A stretch of DNA of 64,000 nucleotides from Diadophis punctatus similis (GCA_023053685.1 JALIGW010000001.1:72518240-72582239); one strand, 5' to 3'. Positions 11,768 to 22,697 are shown, counted from the stretch's first letter. Notes: generated by a model not told the origin, from the letters alone. Program-made: numbers and translations.

Positions 11768-11865
11768 AGCCGGGGTGACATAGTGGTTAGAATGAAGTAC
11801 TGCAGGCTATTTCTGCTGGCTGCTGGTTGCTGGCTGCCTGCAATTTGGCAGTTCAAATTTCACAG
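11768..11865 (+). mobile_element. Squamate tRNA-SINE, 5' half (split copy)
   Basis: It starts GAGCCGGGGTGACATAGTGG (A-box region) and runs to GGCAGTTCAAATTTCACAG (B box). The missing body and tail resume at 12581 after the LTR insertion. Compare the uninterrupted copy at 37378. Confidence 0.85.
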
Positions 11866-12580
11866 TGTTGTGGCCCGCCAGCAGCCCGTGCAGCTGATAG
11901 CGGATCCCGTTCGAGAGGAGACCGACTTGGTGTTGCGCTGATGGCCCGTGCAGCTGGCACCCGAGTCGGACAGTGAGGAGGCTGGCGAGGACTCGGTGCC
12001 AGAGGCTGAGGTTCAGCCACGGCCTTCGGAACCTATAGCACCTCATAGCAGCGATGAGGGAGAAGAGGCTTCTCCTCTTCTGAATGCAAGAACACGCAGA
12101 GCTGCTAAGAGGCAGGAATGGTTATTCCAGATGAGGTCTCCTGGGGAGTAAGACTTAGGGCTAATTGGTCACTCCCCTAGTCTACTTAAGGACATCAGAG
12201 GCAGCTGACAAGCTGCAGGAAACAACGTTTGGAAATCCGTCTGATCATAGTTTGTGCTCCATGTTTGAAAAACTTCTGATTTGTTTTCTCTGCTTGGGCT
12301 TGGATTATCAAGGACTACCTCTGGGCATTTTGCCAACTCTCGGAAGCTTCGTAAGATATCAAGATTGTTATTGTTATTGTTTTACTTGGCTGTAAGACTC
12401 TTTGAACTAATACCAGCTGTTAATGAAGATTAATTAGCAGCTGGTTGCTTGCCAGAAAATACTGCTTGTAGAATTGGTGTGTGCATATTTACTGCTAAGA
12501 AGTTTATTAGTAGTGACTATTGTATTAAATAAGTTCATACCAACTGGGTGTTGTGTTACGTTCTTAGCTGGGGCAGAGCA
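11866..12580 (+). mobile_element. Solo LTR, 715 bp, inserted in a SINE
   Basis: The segment starts TGTTGTGGCCCG and ends GGGGCAGAGCA, the TG...CA ends of a long terminal repeat. It is bounded by a perfect 5-bp duplication, CACAG, at 11861-11865 and 12581-12585, and it interrupts a SINE exactly between B box and body. Near the 3' end ATTAAATAAG could act as a poly(A) signal, giving the plus orientation. There is no internal gag/pol nor a second LTR here, so it is a recombined solo LTR, Gypsy- or retrovirus-like. The family is unassigned. Confidence 0.8.
11948..12151 (+). other. 67-codon acidic reading frame within the LTR
   Basis: An open frame rich in Glu, Ser and Pro (ESDSEEAGED near the start, TRRAAKRQEWLFQ near the end). 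The composition (acidic first half, basic end) looks less random than other frames nearby. The frame is open from the LTR's 5' third and stops well before its end. I cannot assign a protein; it may be a fortuitous frame in a GC-rich LTR. Confidence 0.3.
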
Positions 12581-12731
12581 CACAGGCTCAGCCTTACATC
12601 CTTCCGAGGTCAGTAAAATGAGGACCCAAAATTGTTGAGGGCAATATGCTGACTCTGTAAACCGCTTAGAGAGGGCTGTAAAGCACTGTGAAGCGGTATA
12701 TAAGTCTAAATGCTATTGCCATTGCTAGCTG
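12581..12731 (+). mobile_element. Squamate tRNA-SINE, 3' half (split copy)
   Basis: It continues the SINE begun at 11768: CATCCTTCCGAGGTCAG, AAAATGAGGACCCA, GGGCAATATGCTGACTC, then the tail GAAGCGGTATATAAGTCT and TTGCCATTGCTA. The duplicated CACAG at its start is the LTR target site. Confidence 0.88.
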
Positions 12732-12734
12732 GGC

Positions 12735-13387
12735 CTACACAAAGCTCTGCTGCATAAACCTGAATAATATTGTTTGCAACTTTCCTGCCTCCACCATGGC
12801 AGGGAAGACCAAATAATCTATATTATTTGCCATGGTGGATAGTCTTGCAATGGATGCTACTATCATTGATTCATTATGAAAATAATGAATATGACTACGG
12901 AGGAGATCTAACTTTCTTTGTATGACCTTCAAGACACCTGCTCAATAAACATATATAGAACATTCAATAAATGTTAACACAGCTTTCAATAGCTGATCCA
13001 AACTAATAATATTACATTAGTTTAACATTTTCGTTCAGATGGGACATATTTTGCCAGTAGGATCCTTATACATTAGTGTTTAATTTAGCATTTTCAATCT
13101 GAAAGGAAGAAGCCTAGGAATGTTTTCACACATCTCTTATTTGATAGTCTGTTTTGAGATGGTAATTCACTTTTCAACTGCATCTGCTTCTTTAAGCCAT
13201 TCCTGATCCCCACCCCACCCCTTATAGGTTTATTGAATCTTTTAAAAGTTCACAGCGTACTTTAGAGAACAAAATAATAGATGTTTCTGCTGCAGAGAAA
13301 AGTACATTTGTCACACCAATTGGTAAATTCTGAAGAAGAAAAAAGCCGCAACCCTTTTGTTAATATATTGCAGTGGCTGGTATCTTG
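12735..13387. other. Unique sequence
   Basis: No repeat or gene recognised. Confidence 0.5.
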
Positions 13388-13395
13388 CTCATTTG

Positions 13396-14291
13396 TGTTC
13401 AACATCTATGTGAAGCCGCTGGGTGAGATCATCCGTGGCTTTGGGGTGAAGTACCATCAGTACGCCGATGATACACAGCTGTACATTTCCACCCCAGGCC
13501 ACCCCAATGATGCCCTTGAAGTGATGTCCCGGTGCCTGGAAGCTGTGCGGATCTGGATGGGGAGAAACCGACTCAGGCTCAACCCTTCCAAGACGGAGTG
13601 GCTGTGGTTCCCAGCGTCTCGATATAGTCAGATGATTCCATCTCTGAATATCGGGGGCGAGTCTCTAGCCCCCGCCGAAAGGGCTCACAATCTGGGTGTC
13701 CTCCTGGATCCACAGCTGTCCTTAGAGGACCATCTGACAGCTGTGACCAAGGCGGCCTTTTATCAGGTCCGCCTGATACGCCAGTTGCGGCCCTTTCTGG
13801 ATCGGGATTCCCTGTGCACAGTCACCCATGCCCTGGTCACGTCGCGTCTGGACTACTGTAATGCTCTCTACATGGGGCTCCCCATGAAGAGCACCCGGAG
13901 GCTCCAACTGATCCAGAATGCGGCCGCGCGGGTGGTTTTGGGGGCTAATTGGCACTCCCATATAACACCCCTCCTGCGCGAGCTGCACTGGCTTCCGGTG
14001 GTCTACTGGGTGCGCTTCAAGGTGCTTGTTACCACCTTTAAAGCGCTCCATGGCATTGGACCTAGGTATCTCCGAGACCGCCTGCTGCCACAAACTGCCT
14101 CCCATCGACTAGTGCGCTCCCACAGAGAGGGCCTCCTCGGGGTGCCATCAGCCAAGCAGTGTAGGCTGGTGACGCCCAGGGGGAGGGCCCTCTGGAATCA
14201 GCTCCCTCCAGACTTAAGAACAATTCACGACCTGTCCACCTTCCGCTGTGCCCTCAAGACGTATTATTTTTATCAAGCCGGGCTGGCGTGA
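13396..14291 (+). pseudogene. L2 ORF2 C-terminal fragment (reverse transcriptase)
   Basis: About 298 codons stay open to a normal stop. Visible in order are the RT catalytic box in YHQYADDTQLYI (FxYADD type), 'RLNPSKTEWLW', 'ALVTSRLDYCNALYMGLP', 'RLQLIQNAAARVVL', 'LHWLPVVYWVRFKVLVTTFK' and 'LWNQLPPDLRTI'. These align one-for-one with residues from about 685 onward of the complete L2 protein at 44458-47403. The endonuclease and the first RT blocks were never integrated (5' truncation). The open frame runs upstream into flanking DNA to 13281, but that part is not L2. Confidence 0.9.
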
Positions 14292-14505
14292 AAAAGTTTT
14301 TGGGGTTTTTAAAATTTTAAGATTTTACTAAATTTTAATCGTATTAAATTAGGGCCACATTGAATATTTTATTTTAAATGTATTTTAATGTTTTTTACTT
14401 GGCTTAAATGTATTTTAATGTTTTTTTTACTTGGCTGTTCACCGCCCTGAGTCCCCTGGAGAAGGGCGGTATATAAATTTAATTAAACTTAAACTTAAAC
14501 TTAAA
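13396..14505 (+). mobile_element. 5'-truncated L2 LINE insertion
   Basis: L2 sequence starts inside the RT core (...FNIYVKPLGEI), continues through the stop codon and a 3' UTR with the CGCCCTGAGTCC / AAGGGCGGTATATAA stem-loop (about 14443-14476), and ends in a short ACTTAA repeat tail. The 8-bp repeat CTCATTTG flanks it at 13388-13395 and 14506-14513, consistent with a target duplication from target-primed integration. Confidence 0.88.
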
Positions 14506-14513
14506 CTCATTTG

Positions 14514-15287
14514 AATATGTTAGCAAGTAGGGTGCAAAGTTTGAAATTGAGGCTTTGTGGTAGCCAGCCAATTAGATAAGCAAATAACCTGAAATATTTA
14601 TTTCTTTTCAAAGTAAAGGAAAGCTTACAAGGCTGCATATCAAATGGGAGAAATGAAGACCGCAGCAAAAAATGTATGAAAATTTCCAAAAGTAGAAAAA
14701 TGGAGAATTCAGCCACCCAACTCCATCTTTGATCTTAAAACATACATAGTTAGTTCTATCATCGTGCCCATGAATTTGATATTGTTCCCTACAATTTTTC
14801 TACCTGTCTATTATTATTGGCTCAGGCATGCACATGATTTTAGGTGTTATTTTGATATTGTTCGTACTTTAGTACGTAAGTGTGATCCGTCTCTATAACA
14901 AAGCTGCCTTTTTCTCAAGGGTGTTTACCAGAGAACAACACAGTTTTATTCATAATAATAGTACGATTAAGGTGAATGTTTGAAATGTGAAACTACATTA
15001 AAGATATGCTCCTTTATAGTTAGCTCTTTTCACTGAAGAATAAATATTTAATAAATAGAAAATTATAACATTTTATAGTATAAACATAAAGTATAAAAAT
15101 TAGAAATTTAATAAATAAATAAAAACCACCCTTAACTGGGTTCCCCAAGAGGTCAGTTTGGGGAAATCTTTTATTTTTACACTGGTCTATTTCACTGGAT
15201 TGTTTTTGATTTGAATATATTTAAAGAATTTCTTCTTCTTGGCCTTCATATTTTTTGTCCTCACCCCACACCTCAACCTCACATAAT
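14514..15287. other. Unique AT-rich sequence
   Basis: No repeat or gene recognised. Confidence 0.5.
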
Positions 15288-15350
15288 TTATTTATTTATT
15301 TTATTTTATTTATTTAGTTTGTCAAACATGTACAAGATAACAGGTATAAG
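15288..15350 (-). mobile_element. CR1 LINE 3' end, first part (split by mariner)
   Basis: An AAAT/ATTT tail followed by TAGTTTGTCAAACATGTACA is the complement of the 3' end of the CR1 at 59500-61040 (ACTATCTTGTACAAGTTTG). It continues after the mariner at 15944. Confidence 0.8.
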
Positions 15351-15460
15351 TACGAGGGTCAGTCAAAAAGTAATTCCATTTCTTTAGGACAGGTATAATT
15401 ACCAAAACAGGAACATGTAGCATACATCAAAATGAAGCTGGTCCTCTGTGGATCACATCC

Positions 15461-15688
15461 CTACTTCTCAACATAGTCACCGTTTCTCTCAATAGCAATG
15501 TTCCACCTTCGAATGAGAGCATGTATCCCTGCCTCGTTAAATTTTGTTGACTGTTCTTTGAGCCACTTCTTCCCTGCAGTTTTCACTTCCTCATCACTGG
15601 AATAATGTTTGCCTCTCAAACTCTCTTTCATGGGGCCAAAGAGATGATAGTCTGAAGCCCCATGAAAGAGGGTTTGAGAGGCAAACAT
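15461..15688 (-). pseudogene. Mariner transposase C-terminus, left arm
   Basis: The minus-strand frame contains SDYHLFGPMKESLRGKHYSS, 'DEEVKTAGKKWLKEQ', 'GIHALIRRWNIAIERNGDYVEK' and a stop. This is the classic mariner C-terminal end after the third catalytic Asp. The N-terminal HTH region and all D,D34D residues are absent. The first ~9 residues of the frame come from the opposite arm read backwards. Confidence 0.85.
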
Positions 15689-15832
15689 TATTCCAGTGAC
15701 GAGGAAGTGAAAACTGCAGTGAAGAAATGGCTCAAAGAACAGTCAACAAAATTTTATGAGACAGGGATACATGCTCTCATTCGAAGGTGGAACATTGCTA
15801 TTGAGAGAAACGGTGACTATGTTGAGAAGTAG
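15659..15832 (+). pseudogene. Mariner transposase C-terminus, right arm
   Basis: The plus-strand frame repeats the left-arm peptide (PMKEGLRGKHYSSDEEVK... to GDYVEK and stop) with a few substitutions, e.g. TAV for TAG and FYETG for FNEAG. So the arms have diverged slightly, or were built from two different copies. Confidence 0.85.
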
Positions 15833-15943
15833 GGATGTGATCCACAGAGGACCAGCTTCATTTTGATGTATGCTACATGTTCCTGTTTTGGTAATTATAC
15901 CTGTCCTAAAGAAAATGGAATTACTTTTTGACTCACCCTCATA

Positions 15944-16066
15944 TAAACATGAACATGAATACAGTAAATACAGGGTATGAATAAATGGGGACAGTAGGAC
16001 AGGGACAGTAGGCACGCTGGTGCGCTTATGCACGTTCCTTACAGAACTCTTAGGAATGGGGTGAGG
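15944..16066 (-). mobile_element. CR1 LINE 3' UTR, second part
   Basis: GGGGACAGTAGGACAGGGAC, 'GGCACGCTGGTGCGCTTATG' and CTCTTAGGAATGGGGTGAG match, on the minus strand, the region after the CR1 stop codon (compare 24690-24765 and 60885-60950). Truncated near 16066 at a short GAAT repeat. Confidence 0.8.
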
Positions 16067-16079
16067 AATGAATGAATGA

Positions 16080-18880
16080 ATACTTATAAGATGTGGCATG
16101 GCCATGGAGGCAGAAAAGCAGGAATAAGTTTAAAAATCAAGACCACTCATCTAAATTTTTACACATAAGTGCTCTGGGAAGAGGACAATATGACCGTTTT
16201 GTGAAAAATAAAAAAAAAGTGCTTTGTCTTTGGATGAAGGCTGCTGCTGCGTATACTTTAAAAAGTAGATGGGTTTAGATTTGAAAAAGTCTAAAGTCTA
16301 AAAAGCAAGATCAGAATAAAAAGCAGGCAGAGCTTGGATGAAAAGTTTTGAAAAAAATTATCCCTATCTCTGAAATGCCTTCACGATTAAAAAAGCTATT
16401 ATATTACACTTGACACATTTTAAGAATTATATATTGCAAGTTATAGCAGGTTGCCACAATTCAATGGCAAATTATGTGACTGAATTTTGGAAGCAATAGA
16501 AGCTTGTTCAAAATGTTAAAATATCACCAGACTACCAGCATGCATATTATTCATAAAAAAATGGAAGTTCACTAGAGAAATATTCAAATAAACCAGGCAG
16601 CTTATACTTTATTTATTACTGAGAATTATATGCTGCTCCAATTGGAAATGAATCTGAAGTAACAGAATTAAAAGTGTAATATAATAAGCAATTAACTGAC
16701 ATGCTACGGTCAGCACCCATTCTCCAGGGGTTGATCAAAATTCACATGATCCCAGATGGATGGCAATTCTCACACATGTATACTCACACTTTAAATATCC
16801 CAAAGATGAGACTGTTTTGAAGGGGGAAGCATGCACCTCTCTGAAGGTCCAAAATCATCATAGTGAGTGAATAGCATTCCTATTTTGACTTCCTAGACTT
16901 TATTCAGGAAACTCTACATGGCCTTATATCAAACAACTGAGCAAATGCTGATTTATGCTCTGTGACCTCAGCTCAGGGTTAAAGTAAAAGGATTATTGCA
17001 TTCACTTGAAATAACTCAGCCATGGACAATATGACATATGTAGCAAACACAACAGTAATCAAATTGCTGCCTTGATGCTTCATTACCAATCACAGAAGAG
17101 CTGCCTAAAAAAACAAGTCAGCTGGGTATCCAGAAGAGTCTCAGTTTCTTTGGAAGTTATGGATATTATGCTTTTACTGCGATTCTATACTTTCCCATTT
17201 AATGGTAAGTCCTACTGAGTTCAATCAGACTTTTCACAGGAGATGGGAAAAGAATTATAGATTTAATGATGTACACAAAAGCTGCTTGAAGCAGTTAGTT
17301 TGCTCTGCTCAACAAGATTAGGAAATACACTTGAACGAAATGGAAAATGAAAGAGGGTGTGTGTTAACAAGCCAAGTTTGAGATGGTAATAGGCAAACCA
17401 GATAGAAATGAAATGGAAAAGCCAATATTTCTGGAAATGCACTTGAGGAAGATCTACTCCACATATGAGAATGTGCATTATGAGCAGTATCATTCAAATA
17501 ATTTATACAGGATATTTCTTTCTTTCAAAGTCCTTCACAATTAATGAGCTTGCTGTAGTGATGCAATTTCCCCCAGAATATGTGGAAAGTATATATACAT
17601 GTTTACAAATGCTTTAGGTTTCCTGTACAATAATTACTTTGAAGATACATCATAAAGTCTCAGTAGTCTATTGTACAATTATCCACGTGGCCTATCTTGG
17701 AAATTATCAGTATAGAATTTTTAAAAATATATGCGTAAACACACAGGCCTTTGAACAATCCCATACATTTAAATTTGTGGTGTAAAAACAACCTCCATCC
17801 ACTGTAATCTTTGCTTCTTCTTCCTACTGTCAAGAATTAGTGCTGACAAGGCCTCACAACCTCAGAAGCTTCCAGCTGAGGGACAGCTGGAATTTAGTCT
17901 AGGAATCTAAAATGACTTTATTGTATTTCACCTTCCCACCCACCCCCTTGTCCTCCTTATGTGACCTGGAACGGTACGCTGGTGGCACTGCAAACCTGCA
18001 AGGACTTGGTTATGCTTGGTTTGAATCAACTTCATTCATATATTAGATTATTCTTCGGCAGAATTCTGTATTTTTTTTTTCAATCTCCTCTGTAATTAAA
18101 CTGAAGAGGAGCAGAGTAATATCATCTCTCCCTTTTCATTTCTTCTCAGTTTCAATTGGATTCTATAATACTCGCTGGATTATATGGAGCATCCATCTAC
18201 CCATCCGAACTTTATATTTTAATTATTATTCACTGATAGGGATTATGCATGAGTGCTTTTTTCCCTTTATTATCCCAAAGGATGCAGAAAGAGAATGGAC
18301 TGATAGTCTGAATATGCTCCCCAAACGTTGAAGTGTTTTCCCCATAAAATGCAAGAGCGGAATAATTGGAAGACTACAGCTGCACTGTCTTGTAGCAAGA
18401 CCATAAAATCCATTATGTTGAAGAATTAAATAGTGCAATCAAGCTGCTCCAGTGACAAAGACCCACAAATAAATAAAAGAGGCATCTTTGAAAATTATGT
18501 GACCTTTTGTCGCACTTTTCAATGGATGAAATGAATGTGGTTCCCTGATGGTGTCATTATTAGAGTTCATTACCCAGACCAAAAGCAAAAACAAATTCCC
18601 CAAGTTGGTTTCTTAGACTGCTCACTCAGTCATTGTGCATTTGTAATATATTTTCAGCTTAATCCTTTCTCTGTTTTTGTCAAACTGTCTAGTTCAGGTT
18701 ACTGGTTGCTTTGGTGAAAAAAAAGTTTATTTAAGATACAAAAATTGGATTGCAAAAAGCAATGTGTGGGTGTATTTGGAATAAATATATTTTCATAAGA
18801 AAATATATTTGTAGAAGGGATTTCCAAAATGAAATGTTTGGAAAGGCAGGTAAGGAGCAGTTTGGGGCACCTCTCAAATT
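16080..18880. other. 2.8-kb stretch without recognisable repeats
   Basis: No transposable element ends, tails or microsatellites are visible, unlike the flanks. Frames are short (76 codons or less) and AT-driven. It is either older unique DNA or possibly constrained noncoding sequence. Confidence 0.5.
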
Positions 18881-18891
18881 GTGCACCTAAC

Positions 18892-19317
18892 CAGTGGTGG
18901 GTTCCTACTGGTGCGATCCAGTGCGCTGTTCCGGTAGGAATCCGCCAATTATGCAATTTGCGCGCAATGGCTCCGGTACTGTCTTTGCTGGTCCATCGCG
19001 CGGCACCATCTTTTTCCCCAAATTTTTGGCCTTTTTTTGCTTCCTGCGCATGCGCGGAAGCAAAATCTTGCGAGGGGACTTTCTTGCGCAAGAGATTTCG
19101 GTGATTTTTTGCTTCCGCACATGTGCGGAAACAAAAAATCACCAAAATCGTGCACGCGCGCATCCCCTCATGAAATTTCAGTGATTTTTGCTTCCTGCGC
19201 ATGCGCAGAAGCAAAATCACATGAGGGGATGCGCGTGCGTAGCGAGCGTGCACGTGCGAGAAACATGATGATGCGCACGCAGCACACTGGTAGCCAGGTA
19301 AGAGGAACCCGCCCCTG
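18892..19317 (-). mobile_element. hAT-type MITE, 426 bp, with phased palindromes (group C)
   Basis: Ends CAGTGGTGGGTTCC and GGAACCCGCCCCTG are flanked by a perfect duplication CACCTAAC (18884-18891, 19318-19325). Three palindromes built on TGCTTCC...GGAAGCA are centred near 19050.5, 19121.5 and 19201.5. The first and third contain GCGCATGCGC (19046-19055, 19197-19206), the NRF1 consensus. It is the reverse-oriented sibling of 52184-52603. Noncoding. Confidence 0.95.
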
Positions 19318-19329
19318 CACCTAACATCT

Positions 19330-19382
19330 CTGTTAGTGAGCTGCATTGGGCGCCAGTTTGCTTCTGGGTCCCATTCAAGGGT
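19330..19382 (+). mobile_element. Short L2 RT fragment
   Basis: GAGCTGCATTGGGCGCCAG through CATTCAAGG reads as ELHWAPVCFWVPFK, matching the L2 'LHWLP...RFK' segment. Confidence 0.5.
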
Positions 19383-19383
19383 A

Positions 19384-19557
19384 ATTGCAATTTGGCAGTT
19401 CAAATGTCACCAGGCTCAAGGTTGACTCAGCCTTCCATCCTTCCGAGGTGGGTAAAATGAGGACCCAGATTGTTGGGGGCAATATGCTGACTCTGCAAAC
19501 CGCTTAGAGAGGGTTCTAAAGCACTGTAAAGCAGTATATAAATTTAAGTGCTATTGA
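19384..19557 (+). mobile_element. Squamate tRNA-SINE, 5'-truncated
   Basis: It starts in the B-box region (GGCAGTTCAAATGTCACC) and contains CCATCCTTCCGAGGTGGG, AATGAGGACCCAGATTG and the tail GCAGTATATAAATTTAAG. Confidence 0.88.
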
Positions 19558-19611
19558 GTTCCTCTCCAAGACAGTGTCTCCTAGAGACAGTTCTCCTCCC
19601 ATCTGGTTCAA

Positions 19612-19750
19612 GGTTGACTCAGCTTCCATCCTTCCGTGGTCAGTAAAATGAAGTCCCAGGTTGTTGGGGGCAATATGCTGACATTTTAAACCCCTCAGAG
19701 AGTGCTTTAAAGTACTATGGAGCAGTAACTAATTCTAAATGCTATTAATA
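19612..19750 (+). mobile_element. Squamate tRNA-SINE fragment
   Basis: CCATCCTTCCGTGGTCAG, TTGGGGGCAATATGCTGAC and a worn tail. More diverged than the copy just upstream. Confidence 0.8.
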
Positions 19751-19771
19751 TCTCTGCACCCCACCCTTTTA

Positions 19772-20156
19772 GAGATAGTCCTCAACTTAAAACAGTTCAT
19801 TTAGTGACCATTCACAGTTACAACAGCACTGAAAAAAGTGACTTATGACAATTTTTCACACTTACTACCTTTGTAGTATGTGATCAAAATTAAGATACTT
19901 GGCAACTGGTTCATACTTATCACTGTTGTTGTGTACCAAGGTCATGTGATTACATTTTTGCAAACTTTTGACAAGAAAAATCAATGGGGAAGCCAGATTC
20001 ACTTAATAACCGGGTCACTAACTTATCAGCTGCAGTGATTCACTTAACAACTGTGACAAGAAAGGTTGTAAAGTGAGTCAAAACTCACTTAACAAATGTC
20101 TCACTTAACAACAGAAATTTTGGGCTTAATTGTGGTCGTAAGTCAAGGGCTACCTG
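19772..20156. mobile_element. Tigger-like (TcMar) nonautonomous element, 385 bp
   Basis: Termini GAGATAGTCCTCAACTTA and its near complement TAAGTCAAGGGCTACCTG are flanked by TA. The interior alternates CACTTAACAAC and GTTGTAAAGTGAG-type motifs. The TA target and CAGGTAGTCCTCGACTTA-like end fit a pogo/Tigger MITE. Noncoding. Confidence 0.75.
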
Positions 20157-20159
20157 TAT

Positions 20160-20880
20160 ACCACCACAAGATGCCATCACCTTGACTAGAAAACGTAGAG
20201 AAGGTAACACAGAAAAAAATATTATGCTCATTGTACCATAATTCAACAATTGATTATAAATATCTATGGGGTTACATAATTCAGTTTGGACAGTTTATGT
20301 ACTGCATAATGTCATTTCTTTCATTTTCATTGCCTTGTTGTAATATGTAGGTATACATTTCTAGAGTTTATTACCCCATATTTCACCGGTCCAAGACAAA
20401 AATCACCTAAAAGTGAGGTAGCTTCACAGATCCTTGAACAGATCAGAATAGTCATTGCTAAATGTTTATAATTCCATAGACCTCCTAAAGTGCACAATAA
20501 TATTCTGCAAGGACGTCTGTTATTGCAGTTCACATCAAGTGGAAAAAGAGAGGAAAGTACAGTGTAAAATTGACTGAAAGATGTGGCACACATTGAATGT
20601 AAACATTAAGCTTACAGCTAAGGAAATATACGTGACAAAGATAAATAACTGTCAGCATTCTGGCACAAAGCTATAATTATGGTAATCATATTTTTTATCT
20701 TAAATACCTATTCATCAAAAGCCTTGTTGGAATAGATTATCTCTATCTCTACTGAAACATTCTTCAGTTTGTTCTCCCTAAGGCAACATAAAAGGACAAA
20801 TGAAAAAGCAAAATTGTTCTGATAGCTTCCAATACAATATATTTGTATTTATGGCACAAATTTATGGCATTTATGGCAGG
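20160..20880. other. Unique AT-rich sequence
   Basis: No repeat or gene recognised. Confidence 0.5.
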
Positions 20881-20904
20881 AATCTGTGGCAAGATGGAGA
20901 ACTG

Positions 20905-20975
20905 CCAGGAGAAGGAGGAAGGGGGAAAGAAGAGGAAGAGGAGGAAGGAGAAGGAGAAGAAGAAGAAGGAGAAAG
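20905..20975. repeat. Purine-rich (GGAGAA)-type tract
   Basis: About 70 bp of almost pure G/A on the plus strand (AGGAGGAAG, GAAGAAG units). Confidence 0.9.
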
Positions 20976-20989
20976 ATTTTGCTTTCCCT

Positions 20990-21545
20990 TTCTCTATTTC
21001 ATAACTTTCTTCCTTTTTTAAGGAAGTTCCTTTCCATTAACATTTTGTTAATGAAGCATGTTTTGAATAGAAGCAAAGAAAAAAGTAAGTACGCTTGTAT
21101 ATGGCACTCTTCCAGAACGTATACATCTCTCAATCTGATCAACTTCTCACTACTTCCTTCTTTTTATTTCCTCATTGGGAAAAAAAGACTTCAGCATCTG
21201 CAGCGAAACAGTAAATAATAACATGCAAATGACAACATTAATTCTGGAACAGAAATAGAAATTTAGAAGGGCTCATTTTGTACAGAACTCCTGAAGTGTT
21301 TGACATTTCTACAAATAAAGGTTTTACTTGGATGATTTCATGACCTATTCATAAAACCTGGCCTATTTACCAACTTCTTATTAATATCATATTAAAATTA
21401 TTATGTTATATTCCATGTTCCATAAAAATCATTTAAAATAATTAAAAAGAAAATATGCTGCAATAAAATATCAATATTTTAAATTATTGATAAACATTTC
21501 ACTATTCATTATTCAAATCAAATATAGTTTAATGAAGTCTTAAAA
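20990..21545. other. Unique AT-rich sequence
   Basis: No repeat or gene recognised. Confidence 0.5.
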
Positions 21546-21549
21546 ATGA

Positions 21550-21705
21550 GAAGCAGTGTGGTAGAATACATTAAATGCTGGACCGTTTAATGAATACAAT
21601 ACATGAGAACAGCTCAGCTCATTCCCTCATTCTCACTCATTCTCTCTCAGCCCAACCTGTCTCATGAAGTTATTGCTGTGATAGGAAAATTAGGGCTTGT
21701 ACTAT
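21550..21705 (+). mobile_element. Possible degraded tRNA-SINE
   Basis: GAAGCAGTGTGGTAGAAT in an A-box-like position, then CTCTCTCAGCCCAACCTG and a TTATTGCTGTGATAGG body segment recall the SINE type at 29008. No clear tail. Confidence 0.35.
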
Positions 21706-22395
21706 GCTTACATATAACTGCACATCAAGTAAAATGACTAAATCCTAAACATCTTTCAAATAAAAAAAAAGTTTTCGCTAACATTCTAAAGATCAGCATT
21801 TGTTGGCTTAACCAGGTAAGAATCAGGCTAATAAAATTTACACATGATAAATAAATAGGAAATTCTATAAAAGTACAACTTAAGGGCTTGCTGTCAGTTC
21901 TTTCAGATGAGAATTCTCAATGATAGAGAGAAAGGAAGAGTGGTGAGAGAAATCAAGGAAAGACAGTCAGAACTAGGATGTCAAGCACAGTGAAACAAGA
22001 ACGACATGAGGAGTTACTTAGAATACTTTCTTTACTGTTGCTCATCTATAAACAAGAATTTTGCTAAACTAAAGCAAAATATGCATAACTATTAGATATA
22101 TCCCATGAAAGGATAGGGAGAATCTGTTCTGGATCTCTTCCTGCATACTAAGGACTCCAAGCTGATCTGCCTCTTAGATCCTTAGGAAAGACCCCCCTCC
22201 CTTCAGGGACTCTGTACTACATCTCACCACATTAGGGATCTGATAAGAAATAAAAGAACTTAACGTTTAATCAGAACCTTATACTGATATTCTTCACAGC
22301 CCAGTGTTTTCAAAATACAGTGTAAGAAGATCCCAGCCAAATCAGTACAATAACCTATAGCGTTCAGCATTCTATGTCATACAGTGGTTAACCAG
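21706..22395. other. Unique sequence
   Basis: No repeat or gene recognised. Confidence 0.5.
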
Positions 22396-22399
22396 AAGC

Positions 22400-22500
22400 T
22401 CATTCATTCATTCATTCATTCATTCATTCATTCATTCATTCATTCATAAAATTTATTGGCTGCCCATCTTACCATAGGGTAACTCTGGGCAGATTACAAT
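22400..22500 (-). repeat. (ATTC)n array plus L2-like 3' tail
   Basis: About 46 bp of ATTC units (22400-22445) abut TTTATTGGCTGCCCATC and TAACTCTGGGCAG, the complement of an L2-type 3' stem-loop. The array therefore sits at the tail side of a minus-strand LINE end. Confidence 0.65.
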
Positions 22501-22697
22501 TATATCTTAGTTAAAACATAAAATGTTAAAATCAAACCTTTTTGATTTTGGACACATGGGGAGGCTGGGGATGGAGGGGCGATCTGTTAAATTCATTGTT
22601 GAGCAGTTTCTAACAGCAGTCTCACTATTTATGAAGTTCTTTAGCATCTTTATAAACCTGTCCTCACTGGAACCATCACTGGATACATTGGGGACCC

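Larger units (their letters stand above)
15353..15941. mobile_element. Foldback mariner element (two inverted 3' halves)
   Basis: Arms 15353-15636 and 15657-15941 are near-perfect inverted copies of one another (about 284 bp each), separated by a 20-base loop. Both outer ends carry the same terminal repeat (CGAGGGTCAGTCAAAAAGT-type), flanked by TA (15351-15352, 15942-15943), the Tc1/mariner target. Each arm holds only the last ~55 codons of a mariner transposase plus its 3' UTR. The element sits inside a CR1 3' UTR. It cannot encode transposase, and its transcript would fold into a long hairpin. Confidence 0.92.
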
